Positions 1-8,495 of a stretch of DNA of 64,000 nucleotides are shown in pieces (position 1 is the first letter of the stretch; the number at the start of each line of letters is the position of its first letter). Below the pieces are notes generated by a model, which did no database searches, was not told the origin of the DNA, and saw only the letters and a list, made by a program, of their open reading frames with translations. The position numbers were made by a program, and so were the translations under genes. Source of the DNA: Flavobacteriaceae bacterium (GTDB lineage: Bacteria; Bacteroidota; Bacteroidia; Flavobacteriales; Flavobacteriaceae); contig JASBUG010000003.1 in NCBI GenBank assembly GCA_030148025.1, forward strand, positions 62,001-126,000, given 5' to 3'.

Positions 1-1
1 T

Positions 2-697
2 GACTACGCAACCTCTGAATCTAGCGGAGAAGTATTGGTGCATGGTGTAGGAGGAAAGCTTATTAAGGCACAAACAGCAAACCAGCGTAAGCTTGTAGAA
101 AGCATGCGTAAAAATGATATGGTATTTGCCATTGGTCCAGCAGGAACTGGTAAAACATATACAGGTGTGGCTCTTGCTGTTCAGGCATTAAAGAATAAAG
201 AAGTAAGACGTATTATTTTAACACGACCAGCGGTTGAAGCAGGTGAAAATTTGGGTTTTCTTCCTGGAGATCTTAAAGAAAAGCTGGATCCATATATGCA
301 ACCGCTATATGATGCCTTACGCGATATGATTCCACATGAAAAACTGGATAATTATATCGAAAAGGGAATTATACAAATTGCACCGTTGGCATTTATGCGT
401 GGCCGTACCTTAGATAATGCTTTTGTGATTCTAGATGAAGGCCAAAATACAACCCATGCACAAATGAAAATGTTCTTGACCAGAATGGGTAAGAATGCAA
501 AGTTCTTATTAACAGGCGATCCTGGGCAAATAGATTTACCAAGACGTACTATTTCTGGGTTAAAGGAAGCCTTATTGATTTTAAAGAATGTAGATGGTGT
601 AGGAATCATCTTTTTAGACGATAAAGATGTCATTCGCCACAAACTGGTTAAAAAGATCATTTCAGCATATAAAAATATTGAGAACAGAGAGTCGTAA
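2..697 (+). CDS. phoH: PhoH family ATPase, 5'-truncated by window edge
   Basis: PhoH-like P-loop ATPase, probably cytoplasmic; the family is linked to RNA metabolism and stress but its exact role is unsettled. The reading frame is open from base 2, so the true start lies upstream and about 230 codons are visible. Walker A (GPAGTGKT) is at visible residues 45-52 and Walker B (FVILDEGQN) follows about 100 residues later; the family signature around [10 protein letters not shown] is also present. The stop overlaps the purC start by one base (TAATG), so the two are probably co-transcribed and translationally coupled. Confidence 0.93.
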   Translation, partial: DYATSESSGEVLVHGVGGKLIKAQTANQRKLVESMRKNDMVFAIGPAGTGKTYTGVALAVQALKNKEVRRIILTRPAVEAGENLGFLPGDLKEKLDPYMQPLYDALRDMIPHEKLDNYIEKGIIQIAPLAFMRGRTLDNAFVILDEGQNTTHAQMKMFLTRMGKNAKFLLTGDPGQIDLPRRTISGLKEALLILKNVDGVGIIFLDDKDVIRHKLVKKIISAYKNIENRES

Positions 698-1644
698 TGA
701 GCAATACAATTATAGATACCAATTTTAATTTTCCAGGGCAAAAAAGTGTTTACAAAGGAAAAGTACGTGAAGTATATAATATAAATGATGAACAATTGGT
801 AATGGTAGCTACCGATAGATTATCGGCATTTGATGTAGTAATGCCTAAAGGAATTCCGTATAAAGGACAAATTCTAAACCAAATTGCTACAAAAATGATG
901 AAAGCCACTGAAGACTTAGTGCCTAATTGGTTGGTTGCAACTCCAGATGCAAATGTTGCTGTTGGACATTTATGCGAACCTTTTAAGGTAGAGATGGTTA
1001 TTCGTGGTTATATGTCTGGTCATGCTGCTCGTGAATATAAGCTAGGTAAGCGTATGTTGTGTGGTGTGCCAATGCCTGAGGGTATGAAAGAGAACGATAA
1101 ATTTCCAGAGCCTATTATAACACCAGCTACTAAAGCCGAAAAAGGAGATCATGATGAGGATATCTCTCGAGAAGATATTTTGGCTAAAGGCATTGTAAGC
1201 GAAGAAGATTATGTGATTCTGGAAGATTATACAAGAAAATTATTCCAACGTGGTACAGAGTTAGCTGCTGAACGTGGATTGATACTTGTTGATACTAAAT
1301 ACGAATTTGGAAAGACTAAAGATGGACAAATAGTATTGATAGACGAAATTCATACTCCAGATTCATCACGTTATTTTTATGCAGATGGTTACCAAGAACG
1401 TCAGGATAGAGGAGAAGCACAGAAGCAGTTATCTAAAGAATTTGTGCGACAATGGCTTATAAGTAACGGATTTCAAGGACTAGAAGGTCAAGAAGTACCT
1501 TTTATGAGTGATGAGTATATCGAAACTGTAAGTGAGCGTTATATAGAACTTTACGAGAATATTACTGGTGACACTTTTGTTAAAGCAGATGTTTCAAATA
1601 TTCAAGATCGTATTGAGCGAAACGTTTTAGACTATTTAGGATGA
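697..1644 (+). CDS. purC: SAICAR synthetase (phosphoribosylaminoimidazole-succinocarboxamide synthase)
   Basis: Joins CAIR and aspartate with ATP to give SAICAR in de novo purine synthesis; cytoplasmic. The 315-residue length fits the longer PurC form rather than the roughly 240-residue E. coli type. Family motifs are clear: YKGKVREVY near the N-terminus, the [13 protein letters not shown] stretch, [15 protein letters not shown], and LVDTKYEFG followed by [11 protein letters not shown]. Start is the ATG overlapping the phoH stop. A strong hairpin terminator follows. No other pur gene is visible here. Confidence 0.97.
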   Translation: MSNTIIDTNFNFPGQKSVYKGKVREVYNINDEQLVMVATDRLSAFDVVMPKGIPYKGQILNQIATKMMKATEDLVPNWLVATPDANVAVGHLCEPFKVEMVIRGYMSGHAAREYKLGKRMLCGVPMPEGMKENDKFPEPIITPATKAEKGDHDEDISREDILAKGIVSEEDYVILEDYTRKLFQRGTELAAERGLILVDTKYEFGKTKDGQIVLIDEIHTPDSSRYFYADGYQERQDRGEAQKQLSKEFVRQWLISNGFQGLEGQEVPFMSDEYIETVSERYIELYENITGDTFVKADVSNIQDRIERNVLDYLG

Positions 1645-1660
1645 AGCTAAAATTATAGAC

Positions 1661-1690
1661 AAAAGCCCTTGATACATCAAGGGCTTTTTT
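1661..1690. terminator. Bidirectional rho-independent terminator
   Basis: A 12-bp stem (AAAAGCCCTTGA / TCAAGGGCTTTT, 1661-1672 and 1677-1688) with loop TACA, T-run on the plus side and A-run on the minus side. It lies between convergent purC and the porin gene and can serve both. Confidence 0.9.
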
Positions 1691-1713
1691 ATGCACTGAA
1701 ATGAAAAGACTCT

Positions 1714-2847
1714 TTAAAATTTAATATCTATATCAAACCTTATTCTACTTCCCGTTTCTTTAGCAGTTCCTAGCGGTATAAGCTGCTTAATAGTATAGTA
1801 TTTCATTTTGAGGTTGATGTTGTTTTCTAGTTTATAGGCTACCACAGCCTCTATACCTTTATAATTGGTTAGGCGACCATCAGGCGAGTCTTGTGAGGAA
1901 TAATCCCATCTGCCCCAATCATTTTGGGCAAGAAAGTCAACCACAGAGAATCGTTGCAAATTTGCATAGGTTGTGCTGAAATGCCAATCACCTTTCTTGG
2001 CTAACTTACCATATTTTAATCCTATAACAATTCCAGAGTTTTGGTCTTCTATAGAGTTTAGTATATCATCATGATTATTATAATCTTCTAGGTTTTTGTA
2101 ATAATCAACTTCAAAATTTAAAGGAATAGTTTTTGATATTACAAGTCTTGAACCTAAGTGTAAAATAGAATAGTTAAGTAAGAATGTATCATTTCCATCT
2201 GGGATGTTTGGAATATTTTTAAATATATATAACGAAGGGAAAAACGTGAGTTTATTTTGATATACTGAGGTAGAAATTTGAAGTCCTTGAAAATAGGCAT
2301 CTGTATCTAACGATCTATTTGAGGTTGCAATAATATAATGACCACCTTTTAAACTAATGGAATTTAAAAAACCTTCAGGTAATGTGAAATTCTTTTCTGC
2401 CGATACACCTTCAGGATACACATTATCGCTCCAAAATAGTTCGTTACTCTTTTCAAAAGGAAAAGTATTTTTACCAACCCAAAACTTAAAAGAATTCCAG
2501 GTTGCTTGAAAATATGCTTTTTCTATACCTATTGGCAAGGTTCCAAATTCTTTAGAACCATCTCCTAGAGTTAGTTGCGGGTCTTGCTGTTTTTTTGGAT
2601 TGCCTGTTCTAATTCTAAAACCAGCTTCATAACGATTTGTTGCATAAGTAACACCTGTTCTTATTCTGTATCGAAGTCTGGTTCTGTCATCTCTAAAAGA
2701 GCCGTCACTTTTTTTTGAATCCCAATCTTGTTCTACCCGAAAACGGAAGTCGGAATTAAATTTTAGCTGAGATAAGAAAGAGTTTGTTTGTGCCGATACT
2801 ATTACCGGAATTATAAGAAATACGAGGCTTAAAAATAGTTTTTTCAA
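1714..2847 (-). CDS. Putative outer-membrane porin (beta-barrel)
   Basis: A 377-residue secreted protein with a signal peptide (MKKLFLSLVFLIIPVIVSAQ), then many short alternating strands rich in aromatic and charged residues (e.g. RFRVEQDWD, RTRLRYRIRTGV) ending in an aromatic residue (DIDIKF), as expected for an outer-membrane barrel resembling putative porin or alginate-export-type families. Substrate unknown. The start is a TTG: an in-frame TGA lies three codons upstream and no ATG precedes the signal peptide. It is monocistronic and convergent with purC. Confidence 0.75.
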   Translation of the reverse strand: MKKLFLSLVFLIIPVIVSAQTNSFLSQLKFNSDFRFRVEQDWDSKKSDGSFRDDRTRLRYRIRTGVTYATNRYEAGFRIRTGNPKKQQDPQLTLGDGSKEFGTLPIGIEKAYFQATWNSFKFWVGKNTFPFEKSNELFWSDNVYPEGVSAEKNFTLPEGFLNSISLKGGHYIIATSNRSLDTDAYFQGLQISTSVYQNKLTFFPSLYIFKNIPNIPDGNDTFLLNYSILHLGSRLVISKTIPLNFEVDYYKNLEDYNNHDDILNSIEDQNSGIVIGLKYGKLAKKGDWHFSTTYANLQRFSVVDFLAQNDWGRWDYSSQDSPDGRLTNYKGIEAVVAYKLENNINLKMKYYTIKQLIPLGTAKETGSRIRFDIDIKF

Positions 2848-2967
2848 TTGCTGTCAACAGTTTAACACCATTGCTTTAATGATGTGATTAGCGCAATTTT
2901 TTGTACTATAAATGTATTAAAATTAGGGTTTAGAATTATTCTATTTTAACACTAAAACAAAGAAAAT

Positions 2968-3468
2968 TTAGTTTCTAAAAACAATGGCTGGATTAGGAAA
3001 GAACAACCATTTATTATCAGCGTTTACAAAGTATTTGTATAAGCTGCGTACAGATTCTTCGCCATTTTTTAATATATACGTTAACCTGTAAAAAGTAATA
3101 TTAGGTTTAAAAACATGACTATACTCATTCATGTTAGAAGTTTTTGTGTCATTTAAGCTTGATGTGTTAATGGTTTCAACTTTACAATCTATATGTTTTT
3201 CCAACTCTATTTTTTGAGAATATTCCTTTATTTCTTCTTTAAATTTTGACATATAATCAAAATATTCAGAAGCATATTCATTTTTAAATACCATTTGGCA
3301 CTGATCGAGTGTAGGTAATGATTTAGAAATAAGTTCGAACTGTGCTTTGCTATTCAGAAATTGATTAAAGTAATCTTTTGCTTCATTTTCAGCACTTTGT
3401 GAATAGCAATTTATAATTGTTAAAATAAAAATACTTGTATAAAGAAATAGTCTAGGTTTCTTGTTCAT
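2968..3468 (-). CDS. Secreted hypothetical protein
   Basis: I do not recognise the family. The ATG at 3468 is preferred over an upstream in-frame start at 3516 because it places a signal peptide (MNKKPRLFLYTSIFILTIIN, then CYSQ) at the N-terminus; CYSQ makes either a lipoprotein or SPase I processing conceivable. The mature part (about 145 residues) is charged, with an amphipathic helical middle and a C-terminal strand-rich segment ending in WLFFPNPAIVFRN. It stands alone, upstream of and divergent from the symporter gene. Confidence 0.6.
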   Translation of the reverse strand: MNKKPRLFLYTSIFILTIINCYSQSAENEAKDYFNQFLNSKAQFELISKSLPTLDQCQMVFKNEYASEYFDYMSKFKEEIKEYSQKIELEKHIDCKVETINTSSLNDTKTSNMNEYSHVFKPNITFYRLTYILKNGEESVRSLYKYFVNADNKWLFFPNPAIVFRN

Positions 3469-3676
3469 TGTTATTTTAATATTAATGCTTAAAAATGAAT
3501 GTGCTCTAACGCTCAAGATATGAGTCGTTTTAATGACTTATATCATCCAATAACGAAGTTAGCTTTTAAAATTTTAAAAATCAATTATGTACTTACTTGT
3601 TTAGTAAGAAATTGATAACATATTAAGTTGTTTCATTCAACTTTCTTACATTTATAATCTAACTAACTAATATTTT

Positions 3677-5059
3677 ATGGAGCTACTTAATGAACTAACC
3701 TCTACCTTTTCTAGTGCGATGTGGGGCTTACCTTTGTTGATTCTACTAATTGGAGGTGGATTATATTTACTTTTCAAATCAAAATTTGTAGCCTTTACAA
3801 TGCTTGGACATGCTATTCAGGTATTGAGAGGGAAATATGATGATCCTAATGACCCTGGACAAATTAGCCATTTTCAGGCTCTTTCTACAGCGTTGGCTTC
3901 TACTATTGGTATGGGAAATGTCGCTGGTGTTGCTGTTGCCATTTCTATTGGAGGACCAGGAGCTGTGTTTTGGATGTGGATAAGCGCAGTAGTAGGTATG
4001 TCTACTAAATTCTTTACGTCTACACTAGCAATCATGTTTAGAGGCAAAGATAGTGCTGGCGAATTGCAAGGTGGGCCAATGTATTTTATTATGGAAGGTC
4101 TAGGTAAATCTTGGAAGCCTTTAGCAATCATGTTTGCTTTTTGTTGTATGATTGGAGCATTGCCTGTATTTAACGTTAATCAATTAACCCAAGCTATTAA
4201 CGATATTCTATTAAAACCGAATGGTGTTGAAGTTGGATTTACTTCAAATTTAATAATAGGATTAGTACTAGTTGGTATAACATCAATTGTGATTCTTGGT
4301 GGTTTAGGACGTATAAGTAAAACAGCGTCTAGAATGGTGCCTTCTATGGTGTTATTATATTTTGTATCTGTTTTAATCATTTTGGCTGTTAATATTGATG
4401 TGGTACCAAAATATTTAGGATTGATTTTTACTGATGCTTTTGCAGCAGATTATTTTCCTAAAGAGGAAACCTTTTTAGGAGGTGTAATTGGAGCCCTAAT
4501 TTTACACGGAATTAAACGAGGTGCATTTTCAAACGAAGCAGGTTTGGGTACTGCTCCTTTAGCTCATGGTGCTGCAAAAACCGACGAACCTGTTCGTGAA
4601 GGGTTGGTAGCTATGTTAGGCCCTGCGATAGATACTTTAGTGGTTTGTACACTTACGGCTTTAGCTATTTTAGTGACTGGTGTTTGGGAAACTACTTCAG
4701 ATAATGGCGTCAGTTTAACGGCTTCTGCTTTTGGCGCAGCAATGCCTGGGTTTGGTAAGTATTTACTGTTAGTTTGTATTGCCGTTTTTAGTATTTCGTC
4801 ACTATTCTCATATTCGTATTATGGCACAAAATGTATGTCATTCTTAATTGGCGTACACAAAAAGCATTACTACAATTACATATACATCATTAGTATCATA
4901 TTAGGTGCTACAACATCACTAAGTGCAATGATCAACCTTATTGATGGAGTATTTGCACTTATGGCAATACCTACAATGTTGTCTACTATTATTCTAGCTC
5001 CAAAAGTAGTTAAAGAATTGTCTGCTTATAGGCAACGTTTAAAAGAAGCTAAATCATGA
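3677..5059 (+). CDS. AGCS-family alanine/glycine:Na+ symporter
   Basis: An inner-membrane sodium (or proton)-coupled amino-acid importer of the alanine/glycine:cation symporter family, 460 residues and about ten hydrophobic segments. Family signatures are TIGMGNVAGVAVAI followed by GGPGAVFWMW (about residues 75-100), and FSNEAGLGTAPLAHGAA (about 280-297). The stop overlaps the start of the DUF4212 gene (ATGA), so it is the first gene of a three-gene transporter operon. Confidence 0.92.
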   Translation: MELLNELTSTFSSAMWGLPLLILLIGGGLYLLFKSKFVAFTMLGHAIQVLRGKYDDPNDPGQISHFQALSTALASTIGMGNVAGVAVAISIGGPGAVFWMWISAVVGMSTKFFTSTLAIMFRGKDSAGELQGGPMYFIMEGLGKSWKPLAIMFAFCCMIGALPVFNVNQLTQAINDILLKPNGVEVGFTSNLIIGLVLVGITSIVILGGLGRISKTASRMVPSMVLLYFVSVLIILAVNIDVVPKYLGLIFTDAFAADYFPKEETFLGGVIGALILHGIKRGAFSNEAGLGTAPLAHGAAKTDEPVREGLVAMLGPAIDTLVVCTLTALAILVTGVWETTSDNGVSLTASAFGAAMPGFGKYLLLVCIAVFSISSLFSYSYYGTKCMSFLIGVHKKHYYNYIYIISIILGATTSLSAMINLIDGVFALMAIPTMLSTIILAPKVVKELSAYRQRLKEAKS

Positions 5060-5313
5060 CAGATAAAGACAAAGCAAAAGCCTATTGGAAAGAAAATATA
5101 AAGTACGTATTAATACTACTTTCTATTTGGTTTATAGTGTCCTATGGAGCTGGAATTATTTTTAAGGATGCATTGAATAGTATTAGGTTAGGCGGATTTA
5201 AATTAGGATTTTGGTTCGCGCAACAAGGCTCTATTTATGTATTCGTGATCCTCATTTTTGTTTATGTAAGACTGATGAATAAACTTGATAAAAAGTATGG
5301 CTATGATAAGTAA
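5056..5313 (+). CDS. DUF4212 small subunit of sodium:solute symporter
   Basis: An 85-residue protein with two transmembrane helices (about residues 15-35 and 50-70) joined by the short conserved loop FKLGFWFAQQGS, typical of DUF4212. The family is almost always encoded immediately before an SSS-family permease and is regarded as its small subunit. It overlaps the upstream symporter gene by 4 bp and abuts or overlaps the following permease gene. Confidence 0.9.
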   Translation: MTDKDKAKAYWKENIKYVLILLSIWFIVSYGAGIIFKDALNSIRLGGFKLGFWFAQQGSIYVFVILIFVYVRLMNKLDKKYGYDK

Positions 5314-7027
5314 TATGTTAGTAGCTGAAGCTGTATCAGTACAAAATTGGACTTACATTTTAGTTGGTGTTACTTTTGCAATTTACATCAGTATTGCTAT
5401 TTGGTCTAGAGCAAATTCTACTAAAGAGTTTTATGTAGCTGGAGGAGGCGTATCTCCTTGGGCAAATGGAATGGCTACTGCAGCCGATTGGATGAGTGCT
5501 GCCTCTTTTTTGGGAATGGCAGGAATTATATCGTTTGCAGGTTATGATGGTGCTGTATATTTAATGGGATGGACTGGTGGTTATGTACTGCTAGCACTAT
5601 TGTTAGCACCATATTTACGAAAGTTCGGAAAGTTTACAGTCCCCGATTTTATTGGTGATCGCTATTATTCTGATACAGCTAGAGTAGTAGCTGTGCTTTG
5701 TGCTTTGTTGGTGTCCTTTACTTATGTTGCTGGACAAATGAGAGGTGTTGGTATTGTGTTTTCACGATTTCTGGAAGTAGATATTAATACAGGAGTCATC
5801 ATAGGAATGTTGATTGTTCTTTTTTATGCCGTTTTAGGCGGAATGAAAGGGATTACATATACACAAGTAGCTCAGTATTGTGTACTCATTTTTGCGTTTA
5901 TGGTGCCTGCTATTTTTATTTCTATTCAAATGACTGGGAATCCTATTCCGCAAATAGGAATGGGAGGAAAGGTAGAAGGAGGTGTTTATCTACTCGACAA
6001 ATTAGATGGTTTAAGTACAGAATTAGGTTTTAACGAATATACCGAAGGTTCAAAATCCTTAATAGATGTATTTGCAATTACCTTGGCATTAATGGTTGGT
6101 ACAGCTGGATTACCGCATGTAATTGTTAGGTTCTTTACAGTAAAACGAGTACGTGATGCACGAAAGTCTGCTGGAATAGCATTATTATTAATTGCTGTAT
6201 TATATACTACAGCACCAGCAGTAGCAGTATTTGCAAGGACTAATATGATAGAAACTGTATCTAACCAACCTTATAGCGATGTGCCACAATGGTTTAAAAA
6301 ATGGGAAACAACAGGTTTAATTACGTTTACAGATAAAAATAACGACGGATTGATTCAATATGTGGCAGATGAGTCTCAAAATGAATTAGTTGTAGACAGA
6401 GATATTATGGTACTAGCGAACCCCGAAATTGCCAATTTACCTAATTGGGTGATTGCCTTAGTAGCTGCTGGTGGTTTAGCTGCAGCACTATCTACAGCTG
6501 CTGGATTATTGTTAGTTATTTCTGCATCTGTATCACATGATCTTATTAAAAAAGTATATAATCCTAATATTTCAGAGAAGGGTGAATTGATAGCTGCACG
6601 TATTTCTGCAATAGGTGCTGTATGCATCGCTGGATATTTTGGTATTAATCCTCCCGATTTTGTGGCAGCAGTCGTCGCCTTGGCTTTTGGTTTAGCTGCA
6701 GCATCCTTTTTTCCTGCCATTGTTTTAGGGATTTTCTATAAACGAATGAATAAAGAAGGTGCTATTGCGGGAATGGTTGTTGGTATTTTAATCATGCTTT
6801 ATTATATCGTAAAATATAAGTTTGGATGGTTAGATGATACCATACCAGATAAAAGTGAATGGTGGTTTGGGATCTCACCAGAAGGTTTCGGAGCAATCGC
6901 AATGGTCGTCAATTTTGTAGTGTCTATCGTCGTTATGAAATTCACAAAGGCGCCTCCAGAAGAGGTTCAGGAGATTGTAGAAAATATCAGAATTCCTAGT
7001 GGTGCAGGTGATGCTGTAGAACATTAA
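5297..7027 (+). CDS. SSS-family sodium:solute symporter (VC_2705-type, acetate/organic acid)
   Basis: A roughly 576-residue inner-membrane permease with about 13 helices. Signatures are FYVAGGGVSPWANGMATAAD, GYVLLALLLAPYLRKFGKFT and PDFIGDRYY near the N-terminus, and GLAAALSTAAGLLLVISASVSHDL in the second half. Pairing with DUF4212 indicates the VC_2705-like subgroup, related to cation-acetate symporters. Acetate is a reasonable substrate guess because acs lies about 1.5 kb downstream, but this is inference. Starts at 5297, 5303 or 5315 are all possible; 5297 overlaps the DUF4212 gene by 17 bp. Confidence 0.9.
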   Translation: MAMISNMLVAEAVSVQNWTYILVGVTFAIYISIAIWSRANSTKEFYVAGGGVSPWANGMATAADWMSAASFLGMAGIISFAGYDGAVYLMGWTGGYVLLALLLAPYLRKFGKFTVPDFIGDRYYSDTARVVAVLCALLVSFTYVAGQMRGVGIVFSRFLEVDINTGVIIGMLIVLFYAVLGGMKGITYTQVAQYCVLIFAFMVPAIFISIQMTGNPIPQIGMGGKVEGGVYLLDKLDGLSTELGFNEYTEGSKSLIDVFAITLALMVGTAGLPHVIVRFFTVKRVRDARKSAGIALLLIAVLYTTAPAVAVFARTNMIETVSNQPYSDVPQWFKKWETTGLITFTDKNNDGLIQYVADESQNELVVDRDIMVLANPEIANLPNWVIALVAAGGLAAALSTAAGLLLVISASVSHDLIKKVYNPNISEKGELIAARISAIGAVCIAGYFGINPPDFVAAVVALAFGLAAASFFPAIVLGIFYKRMNKEGAIAGMVVGILIMLYYIVKYKFGWLDDTIPDKSEWWFGISPEGFGAIAMVVNFVVSIVVMKFTKAPPEEVQEIVENIRIPSGAGDAVEH

Positions 7028-7129
7028 GCCTTTTTAAATTACCAGAATTATAGTCTTAAAACAGATGAACTTGCTTCAATTTATTTTGTAGGTTGTTTAT
7101 TATGTGGGTATTAAGTTAAATATTTCACG

Positions 7130-7143
7130 CAACCTATAGGTTG
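7130..7143. promoter_or_regulatory. 14-bp perfect palindrome, possible operator
   Basis: CAACCTATAGGTTG lies 31 bp before the secreted-hydrolase ATG. The right half plus following bases (AGGTTGTTT) recurs at 7090-7098. There is no loop and only a short T-run, so an operator fits better than a terminator; no regulator is identified. Confidence 0.35.
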
Positions 7144-7174
7144 TTTTCGTATCCTAAGTTTAAAGACACCAACA

Positions 7175-8440
7175 ATGAAACAACCAATCACCCTCATTCT
7201 GATACTTCAGTTTTGTTGCAATTTTTTATTCTCTCAAGAAAAAAAAGTCCTCTTTATTGGTAATAGCTATACCTTTATAGAAGACATTCCAAATATGGTA
7301 TATCAAATAGCTAACTCTTCTGGAGATCTACTATTTGTAGACAAACAAACAGCTGGAAGTGCAACGCTTCAGGAACATGCCAATAGTGTTACGGTTACAA
7401 ATAAGATTAATTCTAATAATTGGGATTTTGTAGTTCTTCAAGGACAGAGTGTTGAAGTTGCCTTAACAGGCGATTATTTTAATAATAATGTTGCTCCTTA
7501 TGCTGCTCAATTATGCCAAACTATTAAAAATAATAACACTTGTACCCAACCAGTATTTTATAATACTTGGGGAAGAGAGTATGGAATGGCAGCTGGCGGA
7601 CCTACATGTACAACTTATCCCTGGATGTGTAGTTACCATGGTATGGATGATGCTCTAGCTCAAAACTACAGAATATTAGCAGACAGTAATAATGCCTTAA
7701 TTTCTCCTGTTGGTCAGGTATGGCGCTATATACGAGATAATCTAATTCAGGTTAATCTTTACGATGAAGATGAATCACATCAATCGCTTGCAGGAGCATA
7801 CGCTTCGGCGCTAACATTTTATACCATTATTTTAAGAAAGGATCCATCGCTTATTACGTACAATCCGGGAGTCAATTATCAAGAAGCAAGTAGAATACGA
7901 AGTGCTGTTAAAGCAGTGGTTTACGATCAATTGAGTATGTGGAAAGTTGGTGAATTCGATCCGAAGGCAAATTTTGAATATCATAACGATGGAGCTACTG
8001 TATCATTTTCGAATACTTCAGAGAATGCCAATACATTTTCATGGGATTTTGGAGATACAGAAACATCAACCGAAGAAAACCCTTTACATAACTATAGTGA
8101 GGCAGGCGAATATACCGTATCATTAACAGTTACTAAATGTGGGGAGTCTGACACCTATACAACTACAATAGACATTCCAACACTAAGCTTAAATAAAGAA
8201 GAAAAACCCGATGTAAAGCTATATCCTAACCCTGTTGAAAATGCTCTGTATATAAAAGAAATTGATCTGTATGGTGTAAAAAAGATGAATCTATATAGTT
8301 TAGTAGGAAAAAAAATGGAGCTGCACTTAGACAGAACTATTGGGATGATCGATGTTTCCAGATTGGCATCTGGAACCTATTTTCTAGAAATTATAAACAG
8401 AAATAATATCAAAACCATTCATAGGATACTTAAGAAGTAA
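7175..8440 (+). CDS. Secreted SGNH-like hydrolase with PKD and T9SS sorting domain
   Basis: A 421-residue exported protein. Residues 1-21 are a signal peptide. An SGNH/GDSL-like region follows, with FIGNSYT (Ser31 as candidate nucleophile), VVLQGQS as a conserved block, and DESHQSLAG (about residue 200) as candidate Asp/His site. A PKD domain (SWDFGDTETSTEENPLHNYS, about 265-330) comes next, and the C-terminus is a type A T9SS sorting domain (KLYPNPVENALYI ... LASGTYFLEI). It is therefore likely exported across the outer membrane by T9SS. The ester or glycan substrate is unknown. A hairpin terminator follows. Confidence 0.85.
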   Translation: MKQPITLILILQFCCNFLFSQEKKVLFIGNSYTFIEDIPNMVYQIANSSGDLLFVDKQTAGSATLQEHANSVTVTNKINSNNWDFVVLQGQSVEVALTGDYFNNNVAPYAAQLCQTIKNNNTCTQPVFYNTWGREYGMAAGGPTCTTYPWMCSYHGMDDALAQNYRILADSNNALISPVGQVWRYIRDNLIQVNLYDEDESHQSLAGAYASALTFYTIILRKDPSLITYNPGVNYQEASRIRSAVKAVVYDQLSMWKVGEFDPKANFEYHNDGATVSFSNTSENANTFSWDFGDTETSTEENPLHNYSEAGEYTVSLTVTKCGESDTYTTTIDIPTLSLNKEEKPDVKLYPNPVENALYIKEIDLYGVKKMNLYSLVGKKMELHLDRTIGMIDVSRLASGTYFLEIINRNNIKTIHRILKK

Positions 8441-8456
8441 TATTTTATTACTTTAG

Positions 8457-8484
8457 ATAGCTCATAAATTTATGAGCTATTTTA
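8457..8484 (+). terminator. Rho-independent terminator after the T9SS-sorted hydrolase
   Basis: A 24-bp perfect palindrome at 8457-8480 (arms ATAGCTCATAAA and TTTATGAGCTAT) followed by a T-run. It separates the secreted hydrolase from acs. Confidence 0.75.
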
Positions 8485-8495
8485 ATTTCTGATCC

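Noticed and set aside
352..795. Minus-strand open frame across phoH and purC
   Set aside because: Antisense to two well-supported genes, with a low-complexity hydrophobic N-terminus and no family resemblance.
6376..6720. 114-codon minus-strand frame in the SSS gene
   Set aside because: Alanine/lysine-rich antisense of membrane helices; typical shadow frame.
7175..8440. Gliding adhesin or cellulase because of the PKD and T9SS domains
   Set aside because: The N-terminal domain is short and SGNH-like (GNSYT); no adhesin repeats or cellulase motif.
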